Shown here: positions 24,960 through 33,845 of the stretch, in pieces
Layout: every line of letters begins with the position of its first letter
Position numbering within the stretch: position 1 is the first letter of the stretch
Assembly: GCF_030505395.1 (NCBI RefSeq)
Contig: NZ_CP130044.1
Coordinates: forward strand, 2,341,001 to 2,405,000
DNA length: 64,000 bases
Reading direction: 5' to 3'
DNA from: Asticcacaulis sp. ZE23SCel15
GTDB taxonomy: Bacteria; Pseudomonadota; Alphaproteobacteria; Caulobacterales; Caulobacteraceae
Notes under the pieces: generated by a model
What the model was told of the DNA's origin: nothing
Databases searched by the model: none
What the model saw: the letters and a program-made list of their open reading frames with translations, nothing else
Position numbers and translations under genes: made by a program

Positions 24960-25859
24960 ATGACCCTGCTTCGGGTGCATCATATCACCCAGTATAATTA
25001 CCGCCGTCCGGTTGGTTTTGGTGAGCATCGGCTGATGTTCCGGCCACGTATCAGCCATGATCAGCGCCTGATATCCTCGGCTTTAAGCATCTCACCGGTG
25101 CCGAGCGACCTGTTCTGGATCCATGATGCTTTCAACAACTCCATAGCGGTCGCCCGGTTTGGAGAGGCGGCGGATCACCTCCGCTTTGAAACGACGGTGG
25201 TGCTGGAGCATACGCCTTTGCTGGGCCTGCACTACCGCACCGAAGAGGCCGCGCGGCAATGGCCGTTTGAGTATGACGAGGAAGACCTGCCCGACCTGAT
25301 GCCGTCAATGCAGCGCCAATATAGCGACGGCGGCATGACCGAGGCCTGGGCGCGCAAATTCATCAATCCCAATGGACCGACCGATACGGCACGGCTTCTG
25401 GAGGCGATGACCCACGCCATTCATGATGAGTTCAAATATGCGAGGCGCACCAATCCCGGCACCCAGACGCCGGAAATGACGCTCTATAGCCTGAGCGGCA
25501 CCTGCCGGGACTATGCGCTGTTGATGATGGAGGCCGTCAGGTCGCTAGGGTTTGCGGCACGGTTTGTGACGGGCTACATCTATGTGCCGACGCGCGATGG
25601 CGCGGAACTGCTGGGGGGCGGGGCAACCCATGCCTGGGTGCAGGTCTATCTGCCGGGGGCGGGGTGGGTCGAGTTTGATCCGACCAACGGCATTATCGGC
25701 AATCGCGACCTGATCCGCATCGGCGTTACCCGCACGCCGCGTCAGGCTATACCTTTATGGGGAACTCACACCGGAACCCGCATGGATTTTTTAGGCATGG
25801 ACGTTCAGGTTAATGTGACAACGCTGAGTGACAGCGCCGAACTTGACCCCACGACCTGA
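24960..25859 (+). CDS. transglutaminase-like cysteine protease family protein (first of pair)
   Basis: A 299-residue cytoplasmic protein with the bacterial transglutaminase N-terminal domain (about 1-110, RVHHITQYNYRRPVGFGEHRLMF split by a turn) and a transglutaminase core. The catalytic triad is complete: Cys in SGTCRDYA, His in THAWVQVY and Asp in FDPTN. Members are thought to be peptidases or amidases rather than true cross-linkers. AGGAGG sits 6-7 bases before the ATG. It is followed 9 bases later by a second transglutaminase-like gene and then, overlapping, an N-formylglutamate amidohydrolase gene, so three genes form one operon. Confidence 0.87.
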   Translation: MTLLRVHHITQYNYRRPVGFGEHRLMFRPRISHDQRLISSALSISPVPSDLFWIHDAFNNSIAVARFGEAADHLRFETTVVLEHTPLLGLHYRTEEAARQWPFEYDEEDLPDLMPSMQRQYSDGGMTEAWARKFINPNGPTDTARLLEAMTHAIHDEFKYARRTNPGTQTPEMTLYSLSGTCRDYALLMMEAVRSLGFAARFVTGYIYVPTRDGAELLGGGATHAWVQVYLPGAGWVEFDPTNGIIGNRDLIRIGVTRTPRQAIPLWGTHTGTRMDFLGMDVQVNVTTLSDSAELDPTT

Positions 25860-25868
25860 AGGAAGACC

Positions 25869-26681
25869 ATGAAAATCAAAGCCGGCTATGAGCTGACCTA
25901 TGAGTGCCCGCAGCCGACCCCGATGCTGCTGTGCCTCAATATTCACCCGTCGCGGCGGGCTGACCTGCTGACGCCGCAGGATGTGGTGTTTTCACCCGCC
26001 GTTAAATCCTGGGACTATCTCGATAGTTTCGGCAATGCCTGTACGCGGGTGACAGCCCCGGCCGGGCCGATGACCGTATCGACCGAGTTTATCATTCACG
26101 ATACCGGAAGGCCTGACTATGTGCCGCTGGAGGCGGTTCAGCATGATGTGCGCGACCTGCCGGATGAGGTTTTGCTTTATTTGCTGGGGTCACGTTACTG
26201 CGAAACCGATAAGCTGGGCGACATTGCCTGGAGCCTGTTTGGGCATACCGCACCGGGCTGGCCGAGGGTGCAGGCAGTGCTGGATTTTGTGCACGGTCAC
26301 ATCCGCTTTGATTACCAACTGGCCGATAAAACCCGCAGCGCCTTTGACGCCTATCAGCAAAAGGTTGGCGTGTGTCGCGACTTTGCCCATCTGGCCCTGA
26401 CCCTGTGCCGGTGCCTGAATATTCCGGCGCGCTACTGCACCGGCTATCTGGGCGATATTAAGGTTGATCCGGTGCCGGCACCGATGGATTTTTCCGGCTG
26501 GTTTGAAGTCTTTCTGGGCGGGCACTGGTATACTGCTGACGCCCGCCACAACACCCCGCGCGTGGGGCGTATCCTGATGGCCATTGGCCGTGATGCGACC
26601 GATGTGGCGATTTCTACCCAGTTTGGGCCGGGCGTGCTAAGCCGGTTTGAGGTGGTGACCGAAGAGGCGGAATATGCGTGA
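25869..26681 (+). CDS. transglutaminase-like protein with an altered His position (second of pair)
   Basis: A 270-residue protein of the same superfamily. The catalytic Cys is kept in VGVCRDFAH and the Asp in YTADARHN. The place where the family normally has His before Ala-Trp reads FSGWFEVF, so the usual catalytic His is not at the expected position. Ser here may be a feature of this subfamily rather than a mutation. The N-terminal domain differs from that of its neighbour (TYECPQPTPMLLCLNIHPS). Its stop overlaps the start of the next gene by 4 bases (GTGA). Together with the first protein it may form a heteromeric or sequential peptidase system. Confidence 0.82.
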   Translation: MKIKAGYELTYECPQPTPMLLCLNIHPSRRADLLTPQDVVFSPAVKSWDYLDSFGNACTRVTAPAGPMTVSTEFIIHDTGRPDYVPLEAVQHDVRDLPDEVLLYLLGSRYCETDKLGDIAWSLFGHTAPGWPRVQAVLDFVHGHIRFDYQLADKTRSAFDAYQQKVGVCRDFAHLALTLCRCLNIPARYCTGYLGDIKVDPVPAPMDFSGWFEVFLGGHWYTADARHNTPRVGRILMAIGRDATDVAISTQFGPGVLSRFEVVTEEAEYA

Positions 26682-27412
26682 CTGAGGTGGGTGCGGTCGA
26701 GGTCAGGGGGGAGGGCGGCGCAAGCGAGATTGTGCTGCTGTGCGAGCATGCCTCAAACCATATCCCTGAGCGCTATAACGGCTTGGGGCTGTCGGATGCT
26801 GATATTCAGCGCCATATCGCTTGGGATATCGGGGCGGCGGAGGTCACGCGCAGGCTGTCGGATGCATTAGGGGCTGTGGCATTTCTGGGCGGTTATTCGC
26901 GGTTGCTGATCGACCTGAACCGGCCGCTGGAGAGCCCAAACAGCATCGTCACGCGCTCCGAAGCCACCGACATTCCCGGCAATATCAATATTGATGAGGC
27001 TGAACGCACTTACCGGATCGAGACGATATTTACGCCGTTTCATGATCGGGTCACCGCTCATCTGAATGCGCGGCAGGCTAAGGGACTGCCCACCCGTATC
27101 GTCAGCATCCATAGCTTCACGCCGGTCTATCATGGTGAGGCACGCCAATGGCACGGCGGTGTGCTGTTCGATAAGGCGCGCGCCTATGGCGAGGCGGTGC
27201 TGGACCGTCTGCGTGAACCGGGTCTGATGCTGGGGGCCAATGTGCCGTACCAGACCAGCCGCGACGAGGATTATGGCGTTCCCATCCACGGCGATGATAG
27301 GGGGATTGATGCCATCATGATCGAAATCCGGCAGGATCTGATCAGCGATCCCACCGGTATTGACCTATGGGCGCAGCGACTTTCTAAAGCGCTTCAAAGG
27401 GCGCGCATTTGA
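26678..27412 (+). CDS. N-formylglutamate amidohydrolase family protein
   Basis: A 244-residue zinc amidohydrolase of the N-formylglutamate deformylase family. Visible motifs are the N-terminal LLCEHASNHIP (zinc-binding His and Glu), DIGAAEVTRRLS, the LIDLNRP motif, IVSIHSFTPVY with another zinc His, and EIRQDL near the C-terminus. In histidine breakdown such enzymes release glutamate and formate, but no hut genes are nearby. Stand-alone members beside transglutaminase-like genes may act on another N-acyl amino acid. The GTG start at 26678 overlaps the upstream stop, so it is translationally coupled. Confidence 0.88.
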   Translation: MTEVGAVEVRGEGGASEIVLLCEHASNHIPERYNGLGLSDADIQRHIAWDIGAAEVTRRLSDALGAVAFLGGYSRLLIDLNRPLESPNSIVTRSEATDIPGNINIDEAERTYRIETIFTPFHDRVTAHLNARQAKGLPTRIVSIHSFTPVYHGEARQWHGGVLFDKARAYGEAVLDRLREPGLMLGANVPYQTSRDEDYGVPIHGDDRGIDAIMIEIRQDLISDPTGIDLWAQRLSKALQRARI

Positions 27413-27445
27413 TTCCAAAAACCGCTTCACACTTTTTGGCACGCG

Positions 27446-28516
27446 CTAGCGTGACGGATTTGCGCGGGCGGCGGAACCATCGGGCAGGGCGGCCTTGTAT
27501 GGGCTGAACTCAGGACGCGGTGTAGGATAGTCGGTCGAGATATAGTGTGCGCCGGATTTAAGCGCCGCCTCAAACCGGCTGAGATCGTTGGTGCGGGCCT
27601 CAATCGTTTCGGCATCGGCACGTGTACGGACGATAAACCCGGCTTTGACGGCCGCCTGAATCCGGTCGAACTGTTTTACCGGATCGTTCATCGTGAAATA
27701 GGCGGCGTGATCGGCGGTTTCACTGAGGGAATTGACAAACACCGGCAGGCCTTCGAGCGAGGTGTGGCCGCGCATATAAACCGCGACCTTGGCCGGGCCT
27801 TCGTCTAGGGCGAAAAACACCTTACCGCGGGCCGAGTTCAGTGTCGGCCAACCGCCAGCTAAAACGCCGTCGCGCAGAGTCTTGTGGTCGCCGCGCACAC
27901 TGTCCGGCGTGATCAACTCATCCGGCCCAAACACCGCGCGAATTTCGCCGTCGAGCGCATCAAAGGCCTTGGCATCGTAATCGAGCGCATCCGTGCCGCC
28001 GTCCACCGTTGATTTGCCGTCCTTGGCGTTCATCATGATCAGGATCGGCACATGGTCGGGATGCGCCTCCGACCAGTCTTTGACCTGCTGCAAACACAGA
28101 ACAAAGGTCGCGCAATGGCTGCGGACATCGGCGTCGGGCATGTGCAGCACCTTATAGCCGGGTCTGTCCATGCCGGTCGCGTCATAGGCGACACCGCTTA
28201 AGCGGGGCAGGACGGGGCGGCTATATCGCCCACCGTCGGGATCATAAAGCACGTCGATTTCAAGCTGGCGCATGCCCAGATCAAGTTGATCTTTGAGTGG
28301 CATATGGCCGTAATCCAGCGACAGTGCGGCGGCTTCGGAGCGTGTGGCAATTATGGTCAACTCTGCCGGTGGTATGGCGATCTTATAGCTGTTGTGCGTA
28401 CCAATCGCTTGCAGGTCGTTCATGCGCAAGCCTGACGTAGCGGAAGGTTCTAAATCCTGCGCTATCGCTGATGCGGCAAGGCAGGCAGAGAACAGTGTTA
28501 TGAGGGTGCTGCGCAT
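27446..28516 (-). CDS. secreted phosphatidylinositol phospholipase C-like protein (PI-PLC C1-like)
   Basis: A 356-residue exported protein starting at the ATG at 28516; the frame is open to 28576 but that extension lacks a signal peptide. The signal peptide is residues 1-20 (ASAIAQ). The catalytic TIM-barrel half has GTHNSYK with the first active-site His, LGMRQLEIDVLYD with metal-binding acids, and YKVLHMPD with a second His. It resembles the Ca2+-dependent PI-PLC-like (C1) family seen in many soil bacteria. The natural substrate in bacteria is unclear, so phosphodiesterase activity on a lipid or glycerophosphodiester is inferred. It is convergent with the amidohydrolase gene. Confidence 0.82.
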   Translation of the reverse strand: MRSTLITLFSACLAASAIAQDLEPSATSGLRMNDLQAIGTHNSYKIAIPPAELTIIATRSEAAALSLDYGHMPLKDQLDLGMRQLEIDVLYDPDGGRYSRPVLPRLSGVAYDATGMDRPGYKVLHMPDADVRSHCATFVLCLQQVKDWSEAHPDHVPILIMMNAKDGKSTVDGGTDALDYDAKAFDALDGEIRAVFGPDELITPDSVRGDHKTLRDGVLAGGWPTLNSARGKVFFALDEGPAKVAVYMRGHTSLEGLPVFVNSLSETADHAAYFTMNDPVKQFDRIQAAVKAGFIVRTRADAETIEARTNDLSRFEAALKSGAHYISTDYPTPRPEFSPYKAALPDGSAARANPSR

Positions 28517-28721
28517 GGTTGAACTCGTGCTGTGTGCAAATTGGTATGTGTCCGCCGTACCACGGTTACATGACAATTGAGCAAATCTGACAGCGATATC
28601 ATTGGGTAAAATCGTAATTCACATAACTGCTACAAATTCGCAAAATTCCGTTCACAATTAAGCCATATTGCGCGCTCCATCCCGCCGAACCTCCCATGAC
28701 GGCGGCTCAATGGAGCTTTTT

Positions 28722-31472
28722 ATGTCGAAATCCAATGCCACCCTGCTGACGGGCGCCGCCTTTGGTGTGCTGGCGCTGTCGCTTCTCAGCGGTGCTGCTA
28801 ACGCTCAGGAAGCGTCTGAAACCGCCGTCCAGACCAATGACAGCGATGTTCAGGAAGTGGTCGTGCGCGGCTTCCGTAAGTCGATGGGCGCGGCCCGTCA
28901 GGCCAAGAAGTCCGCCAACATCACTTCGGAAACCATTGTCGCCGAGGACATGGCCAAGTTCCCGGATCTGAACCTGGCGGAATCGCTGCAACGTCTGCCG
29001 GGTGTGGCTATCAACCGCGAAGGCGGCGAAGGTCGCCGAGTCTCTTTGCGCGGTCTGGGGCCGGATTTCACCCGCGTGCAACTGAACGGCATGGAAGTGC
29101 TGGGCAATGTTGACTCGCCGATGGATAGCCGCGGTCAGACGTCACGCGACCGGGCCTTCGACTTCAACCTGTTCGCGTCTGACCTGTTCAAAAAGGTTGA
29201 AGTGCGCAAATCCTTCTCGGCTGAGCAGGACGAAGGCGGCATGGCCGGCACGGTCGGTCTTTATACCGCCAAGCCGTTTGACTATGGCACGGGCTTTAAG
29301 GGCGCAGCCTCATTCCAGGGCGGCACCAACTCGGCCACCAAGGATTTCCAGCCGCGTTCGGCCGCTCAGTTCTCCTATAACTGGGACAACAAATTCGGCG
29401 CGCTGATCTCGGTCGCTTACGGTAAGCGCGACACCGAAGAGCAGGGCTACAACACCTATGGTGCTGCCACCATCAGGGCGCCCGCTAATAACGTGACCAA
29501 CCTCAGCGCGGCCGATCAGGCCAAGGCCATGAACGGTGAGCTGATTTTCCAACGCGGCAACCGCCTGTCGGTGTGGGGCTCGGAGCAGGAGCGTCTGGGC
29601 ATCACCTCGGCGTTCCAGTGGCGTCCGGTTGAAAACGTCACCCTGACGCTGGATGCGCTGTATGGCAAGTTCACCAACAACCGCAGCGAAAACCATCTGG
29701 CGACCCGTGCGTCGCTGGGCTCGTCGTCGATCCTCGGTGTCGCAACCCCGCACTCCGGCAATCAGGTGGCTCCGGCGCCGTCGCTGAATTCGATCCGCTA
29801 TGATCAATATAACTCGGTCAACTATGTTGACGCGGCCTACACCGTGTTCGCCACCGAAACCCGCCGTCAGGAAGCCGAGAACACCTTCAATCAGGTCGTC
29901 CTGACCGGTCAGTGGCAGGTGTCGGATCAACTGACGATCGACGGTCATATCGGCAAGGAAACTTCGGACTACGATCTGCCGATCTCGGACAAGTTCTATA
30001 CCGAAGCTTTTGGCGGCCTCATCACCGAATATTGGGGCACCTCGGACGCGCATAACACCTATAAGTGGGACACGACCGACGCGAATAACTACCGCGCGCA
30101 CGAAATCGATTTTTCCGCGACCTATCAGACGACTGAGCTGGAAAATGCCGAACTCAACGCGACCTTCGTTCAGAACGACTACCTGACCTACAAGGGCGGT
30201 GTATCGTACCGCAGCTTCTCGAACACCGGCAGCCAGTACACCAATGATGACGTCAAAAAGACAGAGTGGGAAAAAGGCACCTGGGGCACCGGGCCGGACG
30301 ATAAGGTCAACGACTACGCCATCGTTTTTGATAAGCACGACGATCAGGACTGGATCATCGTTGACTGGGATAAGGCGCTGGACCATTACGGTATTACCCG
30401 CACTGTCGCCCTGCAAAAGCCGTCAAACTATACGGTCAAGGAAGACACCACCGCAGCATACGGTCAGATGGACTGGAACGGCGACTTTTTCGGTAAGCAC
30501 ATGCGCGGCAATGTCGGCGTGCGCGCCTATGAAACCGAGTTGACCTCGGACGGTTTCATGAGCGTCAAACCATCGGCAACCCTGCCCGCCGTCGTGACGG
30601 CTGTACAGGTGCAAAAGAAGTATTCCGGCTTCCTGCCGTCATTCAACGCCGTATTGGAACTCTCTGACAGCTTCCAGATCCGTACTGCGGTTTCGCAAAA
30701 CCTCAACCGTCCGGGTCTGACGGCCTATGCCATGCAGGGTTCGGTCAGCGAAGAAAACGGTTACGTGAAGGTCTCGGCCGGTAATCCAAATCTCGACCCC
30801 TATACCTCGGATGAGTTTGACCTGTCGGGTGAGTGGTACTTTGGCCGGGTCGGCATGCTGACCGCCGGTGTCTTCCACAAGAAGATCGACGGCTTTGTCG
30901 TTACCCGCATGGAAAGAAATGTCAGCTATGCCTCCACCGGCCTGCCAGAAAATCTGGTGGCGGGTGTCGTGGGTTCGACGACCGTTAATGAGTATTCGCG
31001 CCCAATCAACCTTAACGACGTGAAACTTAGCGGTCTGGAATTCAATGCTCAGACGGACTTCTTCTTCCTACCAGCACCATTTGACAACTTTGGTGCCATC
31101 GCCAACATGACCTTCGTTAAATCAGAGGTTAACAAAACCGACACACCGCTCACTGGCATGTCAGACGTCAACCATAACCTGACGATCTATTACGAAACCT
31201 CGACCTGGGGGGCGCGTATCTCCGAGAACTTCCGCTCGGACTACACCATTGATGGCGGCGGTTTTAATTCGACTACCTACGTCGATGCGGCGGCCTTTTG
31301 GCAGGTCACACCACGCATCCGCCTGACGTTAGATGGGGTTAACCTGACCGATGAGCGTGAGGAGCAGGTCAACAGCTTCTATAACGGCTTTGGTCAGCAA
31401 GGCGCCAAGCGTCTGTGGAACACCACCACATCCGGCAAGACGGTATTTGTCGGCGTCAGCATGACGTTTTAA
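28722..31472 (+). CDS. TonB-dependent receptor, Xanthomonas/Caulobacter oligosaccharide type
   Basis: A 916-residue outer-membrane receptor. The ATG at 28722 has GGAG 8 bases upstream and gives a proper signal peptide (ending ANAQE, about residue 27). Then come a TonB box-like DVQEVVVRGF, the signature KFPDLNLAESLQRLPGVAINRE, VSLRGLGPDFTRVQLNGME, and a plug with TVGLYTAKPFDYG. The barrel ends in the aromatic VSMTF. These features match the TonB-Xanth-Caul group, which includes the Caulobacter maltodextrin receptor MalA, so uptake of an oligosaccharide is likely. Energy comes from the exb/ton locus at 33.8 kb. A hairpin like that after the 7.5 kb receptor follows the stop codon. Confidence 0.94.
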   Translation: MSKSNATLLTGAAFGVLALSLLSGAANAQEASETAVQTNDSDVQEVVVRGFRKSMGAARQAKKSANITSETIVAEDMAKFPDLNLAESLQRLPGVAINREGGEGRRVSLRGLGPDFTRVQLNGMEVLGNVDSPMDSRGQTSRDRAFDFNLFASDLFKKVEVRKSFSAEQDEGGMAGTVGLYTAKPFDYGTGFKGAASFQGGTNSATKDFQPRSAAQFSYNWDNKFGALISVAYGKRDTEEQGYNTYGAATIRAPANNVTNLSAADQAKAMNGELIFQRGNRLSVWGSEQERLGITSAFQWRPVENVTLTLDALYGKFTNNRSENHLATRASLGSSSILGVATPHSGNQVAPAPSLNSIRYDQYNSVNYVDAAYTVFATETRRQEAENTFNQVVLTGQWQVSDQLTIDGHIGKETSDYDLPISDKFYTEAFGGLITEYWGTSDAHNTYKWDTTDANNYRAHEIDFSATYQTTELENAELNATFVQNDYLTYKGGVSYRSFSNTGSQYTNDDVKKTEWEKGTWGTGPDDKVNDYAIVFDKHDDQDWIIVDWDKALDHYGITRTVALQKPSNYTVKEDTTAAYGQMDWNGDFFGKHMRGNVGVRAYETELTSDGFMSVKPSATLPAVVTAVQVQKKYSGFLPSFNAVLELSDSFQIRTAVSQNLNRPGLTAYAMQGSVSEENGYVKVSAGNPNLDPYTSDEFDLSGEWYFGRVGMLTAGVFHKKIDGFVVTRMERNVSYASTGLPENLVAGVVGSTTVNEYSRPINLNDVKLSGLEFNAQTDFFFLPAPFDNFGAIANMTFVKSEVNKTDTPLTGMSDVNHNLTIYYETSTWGARISENFRSDYTIDGGGFNSTTYVDAAAFWQVTPRIRLTLDGVNLTDEREEQVNSFYNGFGQQGAKRLWNTTTSGKTVFVGVSMTF

Positions 31473-31480
31473 TTGAGTTC

Positions 31481-31520
31481 ACCCCAAAGTTATTGGCCGA
31501 TGGCCAAAATATTTTGGGGT
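31481..31520 (+). repeat. 3' hairpin element, copy 2 (after TonB-dependent receptor)
   Basis: ACCCCAAA and TTTTGGGGT form the base, and TTGGCC and GGCCAA form the apex around GAT, with AGTTAT-like and AATAT bulges between. It starts 8 bases after the stop codon. The arrangement (CCAAAGTTAT, apical GGC/GCC, ATxTTTTGG) parallels copy 1 although much of the stem sequence differs. Confidence 0.55.
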
Positions 31521-31538
31521 GGGATAAATTTAAGAAAG

Positions 31539-31574
31539 AAACACCCCCGAAGCTCAGGCTTCGGGGGTGTTTTT
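31539..31574. terminator. bidirectional intrinsic terminator
   Basis: AAACACCCCCGAAG and CTTCGGGGGTGTTT form a perfect 14-base stem with a 6-base loop, followed by T-rich sequence on both strands. It serves the convergent receptor and PHP/DUF3604 genes; its right edge touches the stop codon of the latter. Confidence 0.9.
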
Positions 31575-32943
31575 ATTTCACCTCAACAAACACTGGGTTG
31601 GAATAAAACCACAGATCCGGCCACGGGTTTTCGCCAAGCGGATCGGCCTGCGGTTCCAGTTCGTCGGTCGCGGTGCCACGCAGGCGGACATAGCCATCGC
31701 GTTCAGCTTTGAATGAATAGTTGAAGGTGATGATCTCACCGTCTCGCGTCCAGTCGGCAGAGGTAAAGCGCTTAACCACGCACGTGGTCGGGTTGCTGTC
31801 GGCCCTAACGTCAGCCTTGCCGGTGATATCGCCCATGATGACATCGACGCGTTTAAGGTCCGGCCGGTCGCCATTGGCATTGGGGCCCGCCGGATCGCGC
31901 AACCGGACGGTAAGCGTAACTATCTGTCCGGCCTTGACGGTCGCTGTGCCGCCGATGTGGGCACCCGCGATATCCATATCCAGTTCGCTGATCAGGTCAC
32001 CGGTCGCCACAAAAATCCGTCCGTGACGCAGGCCGTCCATAATATCGGCCTGATCAGGGGCTGTCCACACATAGGTCTTGGCGTATTGACCGGGCCAGAA
32101 GTCTTCGCCGCCGTCTTCGACATTGCGGTGAGAATCCGACGTGGCAGTGATCCAGAACCGGCGGCCTTCGCCGAGGAACGAATCCCACACCCCGCCGACC
32201 TTGGCGGTCATAATATCAAAGCCACCGTAGGTCGGTGAATTGACGTAATAGCCGCGCTTGCGGGGATTGTCGGTGACTTTCAGCGAGGTGCCCTGATGGC
32301 CCGGCGCGCCTTCCATGCCGACGGCGACGCTGGGGGCCATGTCATGCCATGCCCGCAACTCCCACGGCGTATGACCATTATAGTCGGAGGCGCCTTTTGC
32401 CGAGCGCGACGGATGATGCGCAAAGACCAGCGGCTTGGGTGTTAAACCGTCCATGTCGCGCAGGGCTTTCAGCATGTTTTCGGTCGTGTCGCGGGCGGGA
32501 TCATCAACCTCATGCTTGGCGTAAGCATGCTCCAGACGGCGCAGGTGTTCGCGCTCATCGGCACCTATCGGCAGGATGATCGACGAATGATCCCCGCCCG
32601 GTGTATCAAGCTCCATGCCGTAAAAGATGATCAGGCCGGGGGTTGATTTACGCGCCTCTACCACTTCCGGCCAGGTCTGGTCATAGTGTAGTTGCGACAA
32701 CCCAAGCCCGCCGTGGTCGGTCGAGACAAACCACGTCAGCCCATACTTTTGCGCCATCTTAGCATTTTTCGGGATGGCATAGATGCCGTCGGTGCCCAAC
32801 ACATATTGACCATCCTTGACCTTACCCGAAAAGCGGCTGTGGACATGGTGATCCCCGGCCAGCCACTGACGCATGGGCTCAGCCTCGGCCGTAGCCGTCA
32901 TGAGAGCAATCATTGAGGTGAGGGTGGCATATAACGGGCGCAT
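31573..32943 (-). CDS. exported PHP/DUF3604-like metal-dependent phosphoesterase family protein
   Basis: A 456-residue protein starting at the ATG at 32943 with AGGA 8 bases upstream. A signal peptide ends near residue 21 (ATAEAE). The catalytic part begins DHHVHSRFS, the PHP-type metal-binding HxH, followed by FVSTDHGG, GMELDTPGGDHSS, FAHHPSR and ATSDSH with the remaining metal ligands. The C-terminal third (about 330-456) is a beta-sandwich-like region. DUF3604 and related PHP proteins hydrolyse phosphoesters, but no substrate is established for this exported type. It is followed by a 0.9 kb noncoding stretch upstream of its promoter. Confidence 0.82.
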   Translation of the reverse strand: MRPLYATLTSMIALMTATAEAEPMRQWLAGDHHVHSRFSGKVKDGQYVLGTDGIYAIPKNAKMAQKYGLTWFVSTDHGGLGLSQLHYDQTWPEVVEARKSTPGLIIFYGMELDTPGGDHSSIILPIGADEREHLRRLEHAYAKHEVDDPARDTTENMLKALRDMDGLTPKPLVFAHHPSRSAKGASDYNGHTPWELRAWHDMAPSVAVGMEGAPGHQGTSLKVTDNPRKRGYYVNSPTYGGFDIMTAKVGGVWDSFLGEGRRFWITATSDSHRNVEDGGEDFWPGQYAKTYVWTAPDQADIMDGLRHGRIFVATGDLISELDMDIAGAHIGGTATVKAGQIVTLTVRLRDPAGPNANGDRPDLKRVDVIMGDITGKADVRADSNPTTCVVKRFTSADWTRDGEIITFNYSFKAERDGYVRLRGTATDELEPQADPLGENPWPDLWFYSNPVFVEVK

Positions 32944-33282
32944 GGCGATGTCCTTATGACAGTTTGTCTTTGGCTTACCTGCCATGTTTGACGCTTTTGT
33001 AACGCCTGGGGTAACCGCGTTACTGAGCCTACTGTGACGAAGAGCGTACTACAGCGTAATTGGGTCTTCGCTTAAGTTTATTTTCGCTCTGATGCGTGTG
33101 ACAGGCAGTATAATGATTGTGTGCAGACAGGATGGCGCATCGCTATAAAGTTATAATGTATTTAATCTCAAACTATACAGGGTACTGCCCATGATCATTC
33201 GAGCCTGAGCCATACCGGACGAGGTGGGCAAATTCGCACATCACATACGAAGGCAGCGCAATAGTATGCAAGTTGCTCATTT

Positions 33283-33300
33283 GTAACACATTTGTGTCAC
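33283..33300. promoter_or_regulatory. 18-base palindrome, candidate operator
   Basis: GTAACACATTTGTGTCAC reads as its own reverse complement at all positions but one pair, with a GTGTYAC half-site. It lies about 545 bases upstream of exbB and about 340 bases from the PHP/DUF3604 start. The half-site recurs as TGTAACACA near 33692. The regulator is not identified. Confidence 0.45.
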
Positions 33301-33723
33301 TTTTACACCGCCCCTAACTCGCGCTTTAGGGGTAACAGGGCTGATTGATTCTCTTTATGGGTGTGTAATTGTGCATGTGACAGTGGCATTGCGAAAAAAA
33401 GTCAAACGCGACTGTAATTAATTTCGTTCGCCACAATTGGGGTAAGCTGCGGACATATTTGATCTTTTATAGCTTCTTTATACAGCGGTCTGTGGAATGT
33501 GGGAGAAAATGCCTTAAAAAGTCAATTTAAACACCTTGACGTTTAACGCTGGCACGGCTTTTTTAATCACAAATCACATTGTTGAGAGTAACAAAGTGAT
33601 CGCCATTTGTATCTTAATGGTTCATAATGGTTTTGCATTGTGTGTGCATGAGGCCCTGACAGAGCAGTTTTAGAACTCGGTATGGGTTGGTGTAACACAA
33701 AAAAATTCCTCACAGAGTCAAAG

Positions 33724-33752
33724 ACGGGCCAAACGGTCCGGCTTTTTTTGAG
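33724..33752 (+). terminator. terminator-like hairpin in the exbB leader
   Basis: ACGGGCC, loop AAAC and GGTCCG(G) form a short GC-rich stem followed by CTTTTTTTG. It lies about 95 bases upstream of exbB, where it could end an upstream small transcript or act as an attenuator of the exb/ton operon. Confidence 0.5.
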
Positions 33753-33845
33753 GGGAGTTTAGGTTTTAACACGGGGTAAACGCTTCCCCCTTTAGTCCTT
33801 GGTCAGCCCGTAACGGGTCAGTCCTAATTCAGGAATTGGCGAAAA

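Larger units (their letters stand above)
32944..33845. other. 902-base noncoding region upstream of the exb/ton locus
   Basis: No open frame with a ribosome site is seen on either strand. The region is more AT-rich than its surroundings. It holds a near-perfect 18-base palindrome at 33283-33300, a CCCCTAA/TTAGGGG hairpin near 33313-33336, the 9-mer TGTAACACA twice (33282 and 33692), and a terminator-like structure at 33724-33750 about 95 bases before exbB. A long regulated leader or an unannotated small RNA is possible. Confidence 0.5.
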
